Source: JAWKUK01 sp041398605
GTDB lineage: Bacteria; Planctomycetota; UBA1135; GCA-002686595
Direction of reading: 5' to 3'
Assembly (NCBI GenBank): GCA_041398605.1
Contig: JAWKUK010000015.1
Coordinates: 62,001 to 126,000 of the forward strand
DNA length: 64,000 bases
Of this stretch, positions 26,901 to 34,245 are shown piece by piece. The notes under the pieces were generated by a model. The model searched no databases. It was not told the origin of the DNA and saw only the letters and a program-made list of their open reading frames with translations. The translations under genes were made by a program, and so were the position numbers. Position 1 is the first letter of the stretch. Each line of letters begins with the position of its first letter.

Positions 26901-27035
26901 ACCGGCCACGGTGTGGACCGTGCCGGCGCGCACCGCGACGAGGTCGCCCGCGGCGAAGCTCGAGGCGGCGACCACCACAGAGGCGGCCGCCGCGGCGAGC
27001 GTCGCCGCGCGCGGGAAGAACGAACCGACGCGCAT
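23940..27035 (-). CDS. exported tandem amidohydrolase-family protein AH5 (two domains, both without HxH)
   Basis: At 1031 aa this is about twice the size of its neighbours. The start is the ATG at 27035 overlapping the AH4 stop (TGATG). After a signal peptide (FPRAATLAAAAASVVVAASS) comes a first amidohydrolase-like domain to about residue 430, with VVVPGFVAADSRYGSQLASG at the HxH site and the C-terminal signature GSLAPGKDADLVVLSGAPMT. A second domain begins near LSVGELHLGDGHVLAPGELL, has AMPGMIDALGFLGLEG at the HxH site, and ends with MLTTGLDADVLLLDGSPYEL. Inside the second domain is a large insert: a helix (AVEYKEKWDKYNADLAKW), acidic/Lys tracts, and beta-strand-rich sequence (VTGVFEGSTRAGDVDQPVRF, DITLTAESIDRTYSMKLAQF). 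Confidence 0.85.
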   Translation of the reverse strand: MRVGSFFPRAATLAAAAASVVVAASSFAAGDLVAVRAGTVHTVAGEVIEGGATVLTRDGKIVAVGRTSDVVVPPGARTVDYGEFAVVVPGFVAADSRYGSQLASGRTADPGVRAVDNFDPYTTLYGAVTGGVTTLYMAPARGRLIAGQGAVVKSAGEGAGRIVKESGILHGSISREARQTPGYWEPQLPATVDVGLGVERPQLPRTTMGAVMALDELLRLAAGDTSLDIEYSAVVGRELAAALKAGATWRMGAESIGEVHALLDFCREHKLPLVLDGASGARELAAEIAAAGVPVIVRPGYAGGADQGKDLDSEWPESGLVAALAAAGVKVAVAAPSSAGSDDLLFAAALAMRGGLSTTAALRAITLSAAEALGVADRVGSLAPGKDADLVVLSGAPMTAGTVPIATWIDGAEAWNARSDAERLAAFRAERAGRDASSARVVPATVLSVGELHLGDGHVLAPGELLMRDGKILEVGTRVGRPAGAVVVSGAAAMPGMIDALGFLGLEGSSRPFSSRADNTRILTPGDRVDRKVAQHGVTTVHLGSRNISGATTPTVAYKPAASTFEGLVVDGAAAVRMSWNEDIIAESGNAVRQTLAKAVEYKEKWDKYNADLAKWTPPADEADDAGDEAESKDEAKAGADDEKSDEKKDKKKKGEREAARPVTGVFEGSTRAGDVDQPVRFQLLEHTDGAIEGFVRTVHHPDVLPVTGRRDGYDITLTAESIDRTYSMKLAQFFSNDPKDEKKAKKGSKSDEKPAEGDKPAEKSGSGMAAAFDEPAGDDKKDDKKDDKKDDKKEEEAPIEVSLRGEISLGDVVVGTLDVKQTSTEYKVARRPALVTAKAEAAKEPKGKPKAPSVDPDLEILRRAMGRQAAVLVEVERADQILACVDAFEAAGIKPVLVGADGAEALAGRLRGRVAGVLPSRQITRNLSATRSVNRYAELASVGLPIAFHSAAEEGAAELGTFALRAVVDGLSPQAALIALTSGAAKMLGLQGHVGMLTTGLDADVLLLDGSPYELATTVQRVWVNGEEIR
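24651..24702 (-). repeat. 12-bp direct repeats encoding KKDD units
   Basis: A 12-base unit (TTCTTGTCGTCC on the plus strand) is repeated nearly four times within AH5, giving DDKK repeated in the protein. The last copy has one change (TCATCG end). It is in phase with the codons, so copy-number change would not shift the frame. Confidence 0.85.
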
Positions 27036-28501
27036 CACTTGCCGCCTTCCTTCTGGCCAGCCTTGGCCTCTTCAGCGTGGATGTCGATCGACTCGACATC
27101 GTCAGCAGCGGTGCCGGAGGGCTGGACGCCCTCGAGCAAGAACTTGGCGCGGACGTCCTTCGAGCGGTCGTAGACGTGCTCGCCGCGCATGATCACGTGC
27201 TCGACGCGCGTGGTCATCCCGAGCGGGTCACCCGACATCAGCACGAGGTTGCCGTCCATGCCGGCGCTGAGCTTGCCGACGCGCTCGCCTAGGCCGAGCA
27301 TGTTGGCCGCCGTGGTCGTCACCGTGGCGAGCGCAGCGTCGCGCGACATGCCGTGGGCCACACACTGCGCGGCCTGGTACCAGAGCGAGCGATTGGAGTC
27401 CCCCGTCGAGCTGAGCGCGAACGTGATGCCGTGGTCGGCGTACACCTTGGGGACGAAGGTCTCGATCTCATCGTTCGTGACCGGGTCGCGCTCCATGTGC
27501 GTCAGGTTGGGTTCGAGGACGACTGCGACACCCGCCTCCTTGATCGCCGCGGCGGCCTTCCAGCACGAGTTGCCGAGGACGAGCGTGGTCGTCTTCAAGA
27601 AGCCGTTCTCCTTGGCGATCGCGAGCGCCGTGTGCACTTCGGCGGGCGAGTCGCACGCGAACCAAACCGGGAGGCGCCCCTCGACGACCCGCAACAGCGG
27701 CTCTTGCTTCTCGTCGACCTCGCCGCGGGGGACGAGCTCGAAGCCCGCGACCTTCCAACCTTCGCCCTGCATCGCCTTGCCCTTGGCGGCGTCACCCTCG
27801 AGGGTGCGGCCCTGGTACAGCGCCTGGCGCCGATCGAAGTCATTGCCGTCCTTCTTGCGCTGCACCATCTCTTCGAGGTACGCGCGCAGCCCGGAGAACG
27901 CGCCGCGCAGCGCCTGCGCCTGCGTCGCGCGTGACTTGCCGCTCTTGGGGTCGGCGCTCATCTTGAGGCCGGAGTTCGGCTTGACGAGCATCTCCTCGAC
28001 CGTCATCCCGAAGGGCCGCACGACCATGCCTTGACCGGCGATGACCGTTTGATTGCCCTGCTGAACGTTGATCGTCAGGATCCCGTTGCGCAGGCACTCC
28101 TCGAAGTAGAAGTTCACCGGGTCGACCGAGTCGCGCACGTTGAGGAACGGCGCGACGTCGATGCTCTCGTTCGGGCGGTCCATGCCGTTCGACGAATGCG
28201 CCTCGACGAAGCCCGGGAAGGCGACGAGCGACGGCTGGTCGATGACCCGCGCGTCCCAGGGCACCTGGACCTCGTTCGCCTTACCGACAGCCGTGATGCG
28301 ACCGCCCTCGATGACGACGACGCCGTCCTCGATGGTCTCGCCGTTCAAGGTGATGACCTTGCCCGCTTTGACGGCGAGCTTGTCGACCTGGACGGCTGCC
28401 GTCGCCGTGGCGGACGAGCCGACAACGATGGCCGCCGCGAGGGCGGCGCTGGACACGGTGCGCCCCAAGGTGGACGCGGTGCGAAGAAGGAGAGCGTTCA
28501 T
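27035..28501 (-). CDS. exported amidohydrolase-family protein AH4, HxH lost
   Basis: From the ATG at 28501 the 488-aa product has a good signal peptide (RTVSSAALAAAIVVGSSATA, then TAA). An ATG at 28564 overlapping the AH3 stop would add 21 residues in front of it and fits the coupled starts seen elsewhere in the array. Retained: DGVVVIEGGRITAVGKANEV, VAFPGFVEAHSSNGMDRPNE (one His, HSS instead of HSH), QTVIAGQGMVVRPFGMTVEE and GKLSAGMDGNLVLMSGDPLG. A helical insert (SGLRAYLEEMVQRKKDGNDF) follows. The C-terminus has an acidic tail. Likely non-catalytic or with altered metal binding. Confidence 0.85.
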   Translation of the reverse strand: MNALLLRTASTLGRTVSSAALAAAIVVGSSATATAAVQVDKLAVKAGKVITLNGETIEDGVVVIEGGRITAVGKANEVQVPWDARVIDQPSLVAFPGFVEAHSSNGMDRPNESIDVAPFLNVRDSVDPVNFYFEECLRNGILTINVQQGNQTVIAGQGMVVRPFGMTVEEMLVKPNSGLKMSADPKSGKSRATQAQALRGAFSGLRAYLEEMVQRKKDGNDFDRRQALYQGRTLEGDAAKGKAMQGEGWKVAGFELVPRGEVDEKQEPLLRVVEGRLPVWFACDSPAEVHTALAIAKENGFLKTTTLVLGNSCWKAAAAIKEAGVAVVLEPNLTHMERDPVTNDEIETFVPKVYADHGITFALSSTGDSNRSLWYQAAQCVAHGMSRDAALATVTTTAANMLGLGERVGKLSAGMDGNLVLMSGDPLGMTTRVEHVIMRGEHVYDRSKDVRAKFLLEGVQPSGTAADDVESIDIHAEEAKAGQKEGGK

Positions 28502-28563
28502 CGGACGAAGTGCAACGAGGGGGGAGCGTTCGGTGAGGGAGCCGCAGGAGGAGGTGCCGCGCA

Positions 28564-29793
28564 TCATGGGCGGGGGTCCTTGACGAGGGCTCCGCCGACG
28601 AGAACGCCGACGATGCCTGAGGTGGCTTCGAACGGCGCGCCGTTCCAGAGCACGAGGTCGGCGTCCTTGCCGACCTCGATCGAGCCGACGCGGGCGTCGA
28701 TGCCGAGGATGCGCGCCGGGGTAAGGGTGACCGCGACGAGCGCTTGCTCGCGCGTGAGGCCGCCGCGCATCGCGAAGCCGGCCTGCGCTGCCATGCGCGC
28801 GCCCGGGTCCCGCGCGTCTTGCGCTGAGAGCGCAAACGGCACGCCGAGGTCGGCGACCTGCTTCGCGGCGTCGAGCGGCATGAAGGACTGGTCCTGCGTG
28901 CGCCCTTGATCGGGGAACGGCGGCAGGATCACCGCGGCGCCGCTGCGGACGAGCAGCTTCGGCTCTTTCCACGCTTCAGCGGCGGCTTCGATGACGAGCT
29001 GCACAGTGCCGAAGCCTTCGCGCGCGAGCTCTTCCTTCAGGAAGATCGCGGTGCGAATGTCCTGGGTCGCCCAGGCCGTGATGTACAGGCCGAGCTCGCC
29101 GGCGAGGACCTGGCGCAGCTGCGCCGCGCCGTCGAACTCGCGCTCGGGGATCCGCTTGGCTGCGACGGCGTCGAAGAACGCCTTGCGCCACTCCCACTCG
29201 ACGCCCATGCGGGTCGTCGGGCGGCGGTTGTAGAACGACGTCGGGCGCCCGAACGCGGGGCTGTTGCCCGAGCTCGGCAGCGAGCCGATGACGCCGGTGA
29301 CATAGCCGCGGCCCGGCACGGTGCGCGCCGCGACGGTCGGCTCGCCGGCGGTCTTCACCGCGAGGCCCTGGCCGCCGATCACGTTGCGCTCGAGGGGCGC
29401 GACATACGCGGTCGTGACGCCGCTGTCCGCGAGCCGCTTCCAGCGCACATCGAACGGGTCGAGCGAGTCGGCGATCGCGCGCTGGGGCTGGACCTCAGTC
29501 GATTGCTCGACCGAGAAGAAGCCGTCGTGGATGCGCGAGCCGGCCTCGACGAAGCCCGCGGTCACCGCCTCGACCTCGAGCGCGCCGCGCGGCGCGACGA
29601 TGCCCGGCGTGATCGCGCGGATCTTGCCGTCCTGGACGACCACGGCGGCGTTCTCGAGCACCTGCCCCGTCGACGTGTAGACCGCCTTGGCGTGCACGGT
29701 CCACGAGGTGCCGTCCGCACCGGGCGCGGCGCCTTCGGCGGGGAGGGGCGATGCGAGCGCCGCGATGGCGAGCGCGGCAACGAACTGCGACAT
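28564..29793 (-). CDS. exported amidohydrolase-family protein AH3, HxH lost
   Basis: The ATG at 29793 gives a 409-aa protein with the leader MSQFVAALAIAALASPLPAE; a GTG at 29814 overlapping the AH2 stop (GTGA) would add seven residues. Family strands are clear (AAVVVQDGKIRAITPGIVAP, NVIGGQGLAVKTAGEPTVAA, GSIEVGKDADLVLWNGAPFE). At the barrel entry it reads VTAGFVEAGSRIHDGFFSVE, so the HxH pair is missing. The equivalent of the late Asp segment reads FALSAQDARDP. It lacks the long charged insert of AH1, AH5 and AH10. Confidence 0.85.
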   Translation of the reverse strand: MSQFVAALAIAALASPLPAEGAAPGADGTSWTVHAKAVYTSTGQVLENAAVVVQDGKIRAITPGIVAPRGALEVEAVTAGFVEAGSRIHDGFFSVEQSTEVQPQRAIADSLDPFDVRWKRLADSGVTTAYVAPLERNVIGGQGLAVKTAGEPTVAARTVPGRGYVTGVIGSLPSSGNSPAFGRPTSFYNRRPTTRMGVEWEWRKAFFDAVAAKRIPEREFDGAAQLRQVLAGELGLYITAWATQDIRTAIFLKEELAREGFGTVQLVIEAAAEAWKEPKLLVRSGAAVILPPFPDQGRTQDQSFMPLDAAKQVADLGVPFALSAQDARDPGARMAAQAGFAMRGGLTREQALVAVTLTPARILGIDARVGSIEVGKDADLVLWNGAPFEATSGIVGVLVGGALVKDPRP

Positions 29794-29810
29794 GATGGGG
29801 AGCGTGAAGA

Positions 29811-31013
29811 TCACTCTTGCCCTCCTTGCGAGGATGCGTTCGGGGCGGCTTCGAAGACGAGCTGACCGTCGCTCCAAACCTTCAAAATGCGACTCGTGAG
29901 GTCCGTGGGCGCGCCGCTCCAGAGTACGAGGTCCGCCTCGAGCCCTGCCGCGACGCGTCCGGTTCGATCGGCGACGCCGGCGATGGACGCAGCGTCCCCC
30001 GTCAGCGCGCGCACCGCCGCGCCAGGCGCCATGCCCGCGCGCACACACTGTGCTGCGGTCGCGCGCAAGAGCGCCGGGTGGTTGTCGGGCGAGTCGGCCG
30101 CGAAGCCGATCTTCACGCCGGCCTGGGCGGCGCGCACGGCCTCGGCGGCCGCGGGGCCGAAGCCGCCGATCTGGATCGGGCCGACGACGATCGCGAGGCC
30201 TGCATCCTTCACAGCGGCCGCGACGTCACCCCAGCGGATCGCGCCGACGAGCGCGCCTTTGAGGCCGTGGCGCTTCGCGAAGGCCGCCGCGCGCTGCACG
30301 TCCGCGCGGTCGGTGACATCGATGAGGAGCGGCAGCCCGCCCTGCTTCGCTTGGCCGTAGACCGACTCGCCGGCGCCAAAGAGCTCGTCGAGCTCGGCGT
30401 ACTGCGCCGCCGTGCTCGTCGGATAGCGATTGAACGAGAGCGCGCGGGTGCCCGCGCCGATGCACAAGAGCGCTTTGCGCTTGGTGACCTCGCCGGAGCC
30501 TGGGTCGACGACCGCCGCGAGGCCGCCGACGAGCTCGCTGCCCGGCGCCGCCAGCACGACGCTGGTGATGCCTTCGGCGGAGAGCGCGGCTACGTCGCGG
30601 TGGCGCTTGTCGAACGCGAGCGCGAGGTCCGCGGTCGGCATGATGTTGCGCGTCGAATCGACGTTCTCGCCGCGCGCAGTGGAGAAGTCGCGCAGCGCGA
30701 TGAGGCCAGGCGACAGCTCACCTTCGAGCTCGACGAGCAGCGCGCCCTCGGGCGGCGGCACGTTCTCGCCCACGCTGACGACCTTGCCGCCGCGCACGAC
30801 GACCGTCGCATTGGTGAGCACCGTGCCGTCCCCGACGTGCACGCGCGCGACATGCAGCGCGAGCGTCGGCGCGTCGACGCTCGCAGGCGACGTCGACAGA
30901 GGAGACAGGGGCGTCAGGGGCGTCAGGGGGGTGGCTACGCGCGGCTGACCGACGCCGCTGAGCAGCGCGAGCAAGCCGGGCCCGAACCCGGAGAGGAGGA
31001 GGTTGTTCAGCAT
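29811..31013 (-). CDS. exported amidohydrolase-family protein AH2, HxH lost
   Basis: The smallest member (400 aa) starts at the ATG at 31013 (a GTG at 31016 is adjacent). Its hydrophobic leader (MLNNLLLSGFGPGLLALLSG) is followed by a Thr-Pro-Leu repeat (TPLTPLTPLSPLS), encoded by 9-bp direct repeats near 30905-30930. Retained strands: NATVVVRGGKVVSVGENVPP and the C-terminal GRVAAGLEADLVLWSGAPTD. At the barrel entry it reads LSPGLIALRDFSTARGENVD with no His pair. The segment RALLCIG-type region and GFAADSPDNHPALLRATAAQ place an Asp where active members have NTDSP, so part of the site survives. Confidence 0.82.
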   Translation of the reverse strand: MLNNLLLSGFGPGLLALLSGVGQPRVATPLTPLTPLSPLSTSPASVDAPTLALHVARVHVGDGTVLTNATVVVRGGKVVSVGENVPPPEGALLVELEGELSPGLIALRDFSTARGENVDSTRNIMPTADLALAFDKRHRDVAALSAEGITSVVLAAPGSELVGGLAAVVDPGSGEVTKRKALLCIGAGTRALSFNRYPTSTAAQYAELDELFGAGESVYGQAKQGGLPLLIDVTDRADVQRAAAFAKRHGLKGALVGAIRWGDVAAAVKDAGLAIVVGPIQIGGFGPAAAEAVRAAQAGVKIGFAADSPDNHPALLRATAAQCVRAGMAPGAAVRALTGDAASIAGVADRTGRVAAGLEADLVLWSGAPTDLTSRILKVWSDGQLVFEAAPNASSQGGQE

Positions 31014-31043
31014 CACTCTGGATCTCTGGCTGGGTCGCTGCGC

Positions 31044-32501
31044 TCAGCGCGAGGTGGTTTCGTGGACGACGCGGCCGGCGGAGATCGCGGCGCGGACGCG
31101 ACCAGCGCTCGTGAGCGGGTCGCCATCGAGGAGGAGCAGCTCAGCGCGCTTGCCGACCTCGACCGTGCCGACTTCGCCGGCGACGTCGAGCGCGCGGGCG
31201 GCGCCGACCGTGAGCGCGTGGAACGCGACCTGGGCGTCGAACCCGTGGCCGACCGCGAGGGCTGCCATCAAGGGCAGATCGCGGGAGGGGCCGCCCGAGC
31301 CGAGCAGCACGTCGACGCCGCGGGCAGCGAGGCGCGCGGCGAGGCCGAGGTCGTGGCCTTCGGGCCGCTCGCCATCCAATTCGCTGAACGGCGTCGGCTG
31401 GACGACAACGGCGATGTGCCGCGTCGCGAGGTCCTGTGCGACGAGCTCGGCGCCCGTGCCGCCGACGATCCACATGCGCAAGCGCGGGAACTCGGCCGTA
31501 CCCGCGAGGAGCGCGCGGAGCTCGGCGCTGCCTTCGCAGCGGACGACGAGCGGCAGCTCACCGGCGACCACGCGCGCGAGCACCTCTTTCTCTTCGTCGT
31601 ACTTGGGCGCGCGCGGGCGCTTGTCCTCCTTGTACTCCTTCTCCTTGTGCTCTTCGCCCTTCTTCTTGGCGTCCTCGATGTCCTTGTCGCGGGCCTTCTG
31701 CGCCTTCTTGAAGTCCTTGTCGAGGTCCTTCTCCTTGGCGGCGATCGCCGCCTCCCATTCCGCGAGCTTCGTCTCGTACTCCGTCCAGTCGGCGCGATAG
31801 TCGCGCCCGCCTGCGAGCTTGGAGGCGAGCTTGTCGGCTTCGCCGATGCGGTCGAACGGGTCCTTCGCGCGCCCGCGCGCCGCGAGGCCGACCGCGGCTG
31901 CGACGTTCGCGTCCGCGAGCAGCACGAGGTCGTCACCTTCGGCCCCGTTGCGTACGACGGCGCCGATTCCGCCGAGCTCCGTGGACGTGCCGGCCTGCGC
32001 GCGGGTGAGCAACACACCTGCGGCGACGGCCTCGCGGCGCGCGTAGGCCGACCCCCAAGGGTCGAGCGCGTCGGTCACGCGGGTCGCGGCATCGGTGCGG
32101 CCGTCCCCCATCGACGCGGCGTCGACGCCCAGGTCGGACCAGGGGTCGATGAAGCCCGCGCACACCACTTCGCCCTCGAGCACGCGCGCGCCCTCGGGGA
32201 CCGCCACGTCCGCTCCGACGGCGACGATGCGCCCGCGCTTCACGAGCACGACGCCGTCCTCGATGACCTTGCCTGGCGCGACGAGGACGCGCTTCGCGCG
32301 CAGCGCGAGCGGCGCCTCCTCGGCCGCGGGCGCTTCCTGTTGGTCCTGCAGAGAGACCGCCGTGACGGTCACGCCGACGGGATCAGCCGCGAGCGCCGCG
32401 CCCGAGAGCGCGAGGGCGCAGGCGAGCATCCCCGGCGCGGGCCCCACCAAGGGTCGACGAAGGGCGCCTCGCAGGGCGCTGGACGGGGCGAAGGTACGCA
32501 T
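31044..32501 (-). CDS. exported amidohydrolase-family protein AH1, HxH lost, long charged helix
   Basis: First gene of the array. The ATG at 32501 gives 485 aa with a signal segment (GMLACALALSGAALAADPVG); upstream in-frame sequence is Pro/Arg-rich and not gene-like. Retained: DGVVLVKRGRIVAVGADVAV, VVCAGFIDPWSDLGVDAASM (HxH replaced by PWS) and GTVEVGKRAELLLLDGDPLT. A 75-residue insert forms an almost continuous charged helix (WTEYETKLAEWEAAIAAKEK, DLDKDFKKAQKARDKDIEDA), probably a coiled coil. It is a candidate docking element for the other members. A 30-base gap leads to AH2. Confidence 0.83.
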   Translation of the reverse strand: MRTFAPSSALRGALRRPLVGPAPGMLACALALSGAALAADPVGVTVTAVSLQDQQEAPAAEEAPLALRAKRVLVAPGKVIEDGVVLVKRGRIVAVGADVAVPEGARVLEGEVVCAGFIDPWSDLGVDAASMGDGRTDAATRVTDALDPWGSAYARREAVAAGVLLTRAQAGTSTELGGIGAVVRNGAEGDDLVLLADANVAAAVGLAARGRAKDPFDRIGEADKLASKLAGGRDYRADWTEYETKLAEWEAAIAAKEKDLDKDFKKAQKARDKDIEDAKKKGEEHKEKEYKEDKRPRAPKYDEEKEVLARVVAGELPLVVRCEGSAELRALLAGTAEFPRLRMWIVGGTGAELVAQDLATRHIAVVVQPTPFSELDGERPEGHDLGLAARLAARGVDVLLGSGGPSRDLPLMAALAVGHGFDAQVAFHALTVGAARALDVAGEVGTVEVGKRAELLLLDGDPLTSAGRVRAAISAGRVVHETTSR

Positions 32502-32941
32502 GTTCCGCTCGAAGATCTGTGCCAGATAAGGGCCCCGACCCAGGGGGCCGACCCGGAGACACACGCCGGTGGTCCGGCGCGAGCCCGTCGGGCGTGCTGG
32601 TTGGGGGGAGGTGACGACGCGCGCGCCGCTGGGCGCGGAGGGGAGCCCGGGGGAAACGCGCGAAGGCCACGGCGCGAGGCGCGGCAGCGAGATGATAGGA
32701 ACATCCCACGCCGCGCCAACCAATCCATGGGTCCTTACTTGTGATGTGACAGGGGTTTACGCGCCCCGTACGCCTCGCTCCCGGTCCCTAGGGGCGCCGC
32801 GCCGAGGCCTGTCCCGCTTCGCTGAAGGGCGCTGTTTCGTCCCGGGACACGCCCTCGGTGCAGGGACCTGGCCCGCCAGCGCCTAACTTCTGCTGACTCC
32901 CGCGTTCGCTCCTGGGGCAGCTCTCGGCTCCTCCCCGTTGC
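32502..32941. other. 440-base divergent intergenic region upstream of the amidohydrolase array
   Basis: It separates AH1 (minus) from the small unknown gene at 32942 (plus). Open frames across it are GC-driven and Pro/Arg-rich. It holds the one promoter-like sequence noted separately and several C-runs; I see no RNA gene or riboswitch. Confidence 0.6.
32692..32719 (-). promoter_or_regulatory. candidate sigma-70 promoter of the amidohydrolase array
   Basis: On the minus strand TTGGCG (32719-32714) and TATCAT (32697-32692) are 16 bases apart, four and five matches to the -35 and -10 consensus. In this GC-rich sequence TATCAT stands out. It would leave an untranslated leader of about 185 bases before AH1. 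Confidence 0.4.
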
Positions 32942-33451
32942 ATGTCGGAGCGCCGTAGCGTCCACCCCCTGTTGCTCGAGCCAACCTATTGGCGCGAGCG
33001 CCTGCGCTGCCTCGAGGGCGACGACCAGGGGCTGTTCTTCACACCGAAGCCGGACCTCTCGGCCGCCGGCACAGAGGTGGTCGCGTTCCGAATCCGAGCC
33101 CACGACGGAGAGATCCTGCGCGGGCTCCTCGCCCGTCCCACTTGGCAGCAAGGGGTGCGGCCGGCCGTCGTGCGCTCCGTGCCTGCGGGCCGCGAAGTGA
33201 CAGTGGACCTGGAGACGGTGCGGGGCGGTTCGGCCGAGCTCGTCTTCGAAGCGCCCCGCGGGCGGGCCCTCCCCGACCGTGTCCTCGACGTGGTTCGGGT
33301 GTCCCAAATCGCGTTGCGCGCGCCCGGCATCGATCGCCTGCAGATCCACTTCGGCTGCCTGGAGGACGACGAGGACGACGGCCTGGCGGACGAGTACCTG
33401 ATCGCCGACCGCCTGCTGGAGCGGACCTTGAACTTCGGCACGCTGCCTTGA
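32942..33451 (+). CDS. uncharacterised 169-aa protein
   Basis: The protein opens with MSERRSVHPLLLEPTYWRER and contains mostly beta-strand-like sequence (GTEVVAFRIRAHDGEILRGL, REVTVDLETVRGGSAELVFE) and an acidic patch (LEDDEDDGLADEYLIADRLL). It has no signal peptide or membrane helix. The segment RAHDGEILRGLLARP faintly recalls the N-terminal strand of acyl-peptide or xylan esterases but the catalytic domain is absent. I do not recognise the family. It is alone on the plus strand between the array and the HAD gene. Confidence 0.65.
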   Translation: MSERRSVHPLLLEPTYWRERLRCLEGDDQGLFFTPKPDLSAAGTEVVAFRIRAHDGEILRGLLARPTWQQGVRPAVVRSVPAGREVTVDLETVRGGSAELVFEAPRGRALPDRVLDVVRVSQIALRAPGIDRLQIHFGCLEDDEDDGLADEYLIADRLLERTLNFGTLP

Positions 33452-33539
33452 TTTGAGACATCCTATCGAGGGCCTCAACGGCGGCGCTGCGCAGCCCAAG
33501 CCGAGGCCTACAGCGCCTCGCGGGCGGCGCAGCCGACCC

Positions 33540-34244
33540 TCATCGTCGGGCGCGCGAGAGAACGAGCGGGCGCAGCTGTGAGAGCGACGCCACCCGCAGC
33601 GAACCGCTTGGGACGGCACGCGCGCCCGAAGGGTCGACCAGGACCGCCTCGATGCCCGCCTGGATCGCGCCGATGACGTCGTTGGCGACGTCGTTCCCGA
33701 CGAACAACGCGGCGTGCGGCGCGACGTCCAGGGGCCGCAGCGCGGCCTCGAAGGACGCCGCGTCCGGCTTCTCGGCGCCGAGCACGGCGCTCGAGATCAC
33801 GACGTCGAGGAGCTCCAGGAGACCCAGCGCGGCGAGGAGCTCTGCGAGGTGCTCGCTCCAATTCGAAACGACCGCCGTCCGGAGCCCGTGCGCGCGCGCG
33901 TCCAGCAAGAGCTCGCGCGCGCCGGGCAAGACCTCGAACGAGCGGGCGTCGGAGAAGCGCTCGAACAGCTCGCGCGTCACCTCGGAGATCACCTCCAACG
34001 GCAGCCCGAGGCGCCCCCGGAAGACGCGGTCGATGAAGCGCTCGAACCACGGGTCTGAGTACCGCGGCCGCCCCGCGACGGTGCGCGGCAGCTCGCCGTG
34101 AACTTCGCCCATCAGGCGCCCCATCGCGTCGCCGTCGATCGCGACGCCGCGGGCGCGCGCGCTGCGTGCGTACAGCTCGCCGCGCGACGGCACCTCGCGC
34201 GCGAGCGTGCCGCCGAAGTCCAACAGGAGCGCGCGCAGCACCAC
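33540..34244 (-). CDS. HAD-superfamily hydrolase-like protein
   Basis: The 234-aa protein has HAD motif I as LLLDFGGTLA, motif II as AVVSNWSEH, motif III Lys in GAEKPDAASFEAAL and motif IV as LFVGNDVANDVIGA, with a helical cap between I and II. The nucleophile Asp is present but the Asp two residues later, the usual acid/base, is Gly (DFGGT rather than DxDGT); such variants exist and may be slow phosphatases. The start is a GTG at 34244, two bases after the stop of the upstream FG-GAP gene begins, so the pair is co-transcribed. Confidence 0.85.
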   Translation of the reverse strand: MVLRALLLDFGGTLAREVPSRGELYARSARARGVAIDGDAMGRLMGEVHGELPRTVAGRPRYSDPWFERFIDRVFRGRLGLPLEVISEVTRELFERFSDARSFEVLPGARELLLDARAHGLRTAVVSNWSEHLAELLAALGLLELLDVVISSAVLGAEKPDAASFEAALRPLDVAPHAALFVGNDVANDVIGAIQAGIEAVLVDPSGARAVPSGSLRVASLSQLRPLVLSRARR

Positions 34245-34245
34245 G

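Noticed and set aside
23586..27173. 1195-residue plus-strand frame opposite AH5 and AH6
   Set aside because: Arg/His/Gln-rich antisense shadow of the amidohydrolase genes produced by high GC; no domain or signal.
15781..32501. Amidohydrolase array as a biosynthetic cluster or phage-borne region
   Set aside because: No synthase, carrier, transporter, integrase or structural phage gene is interspersed, and base composition matches the surroundings.
29817..32744. 975-residue plus-strand frame opposite AH1-AH3
   Set aside because: Same type of antisense shadow; the minus strand has recognisable strands and signatures throughout.
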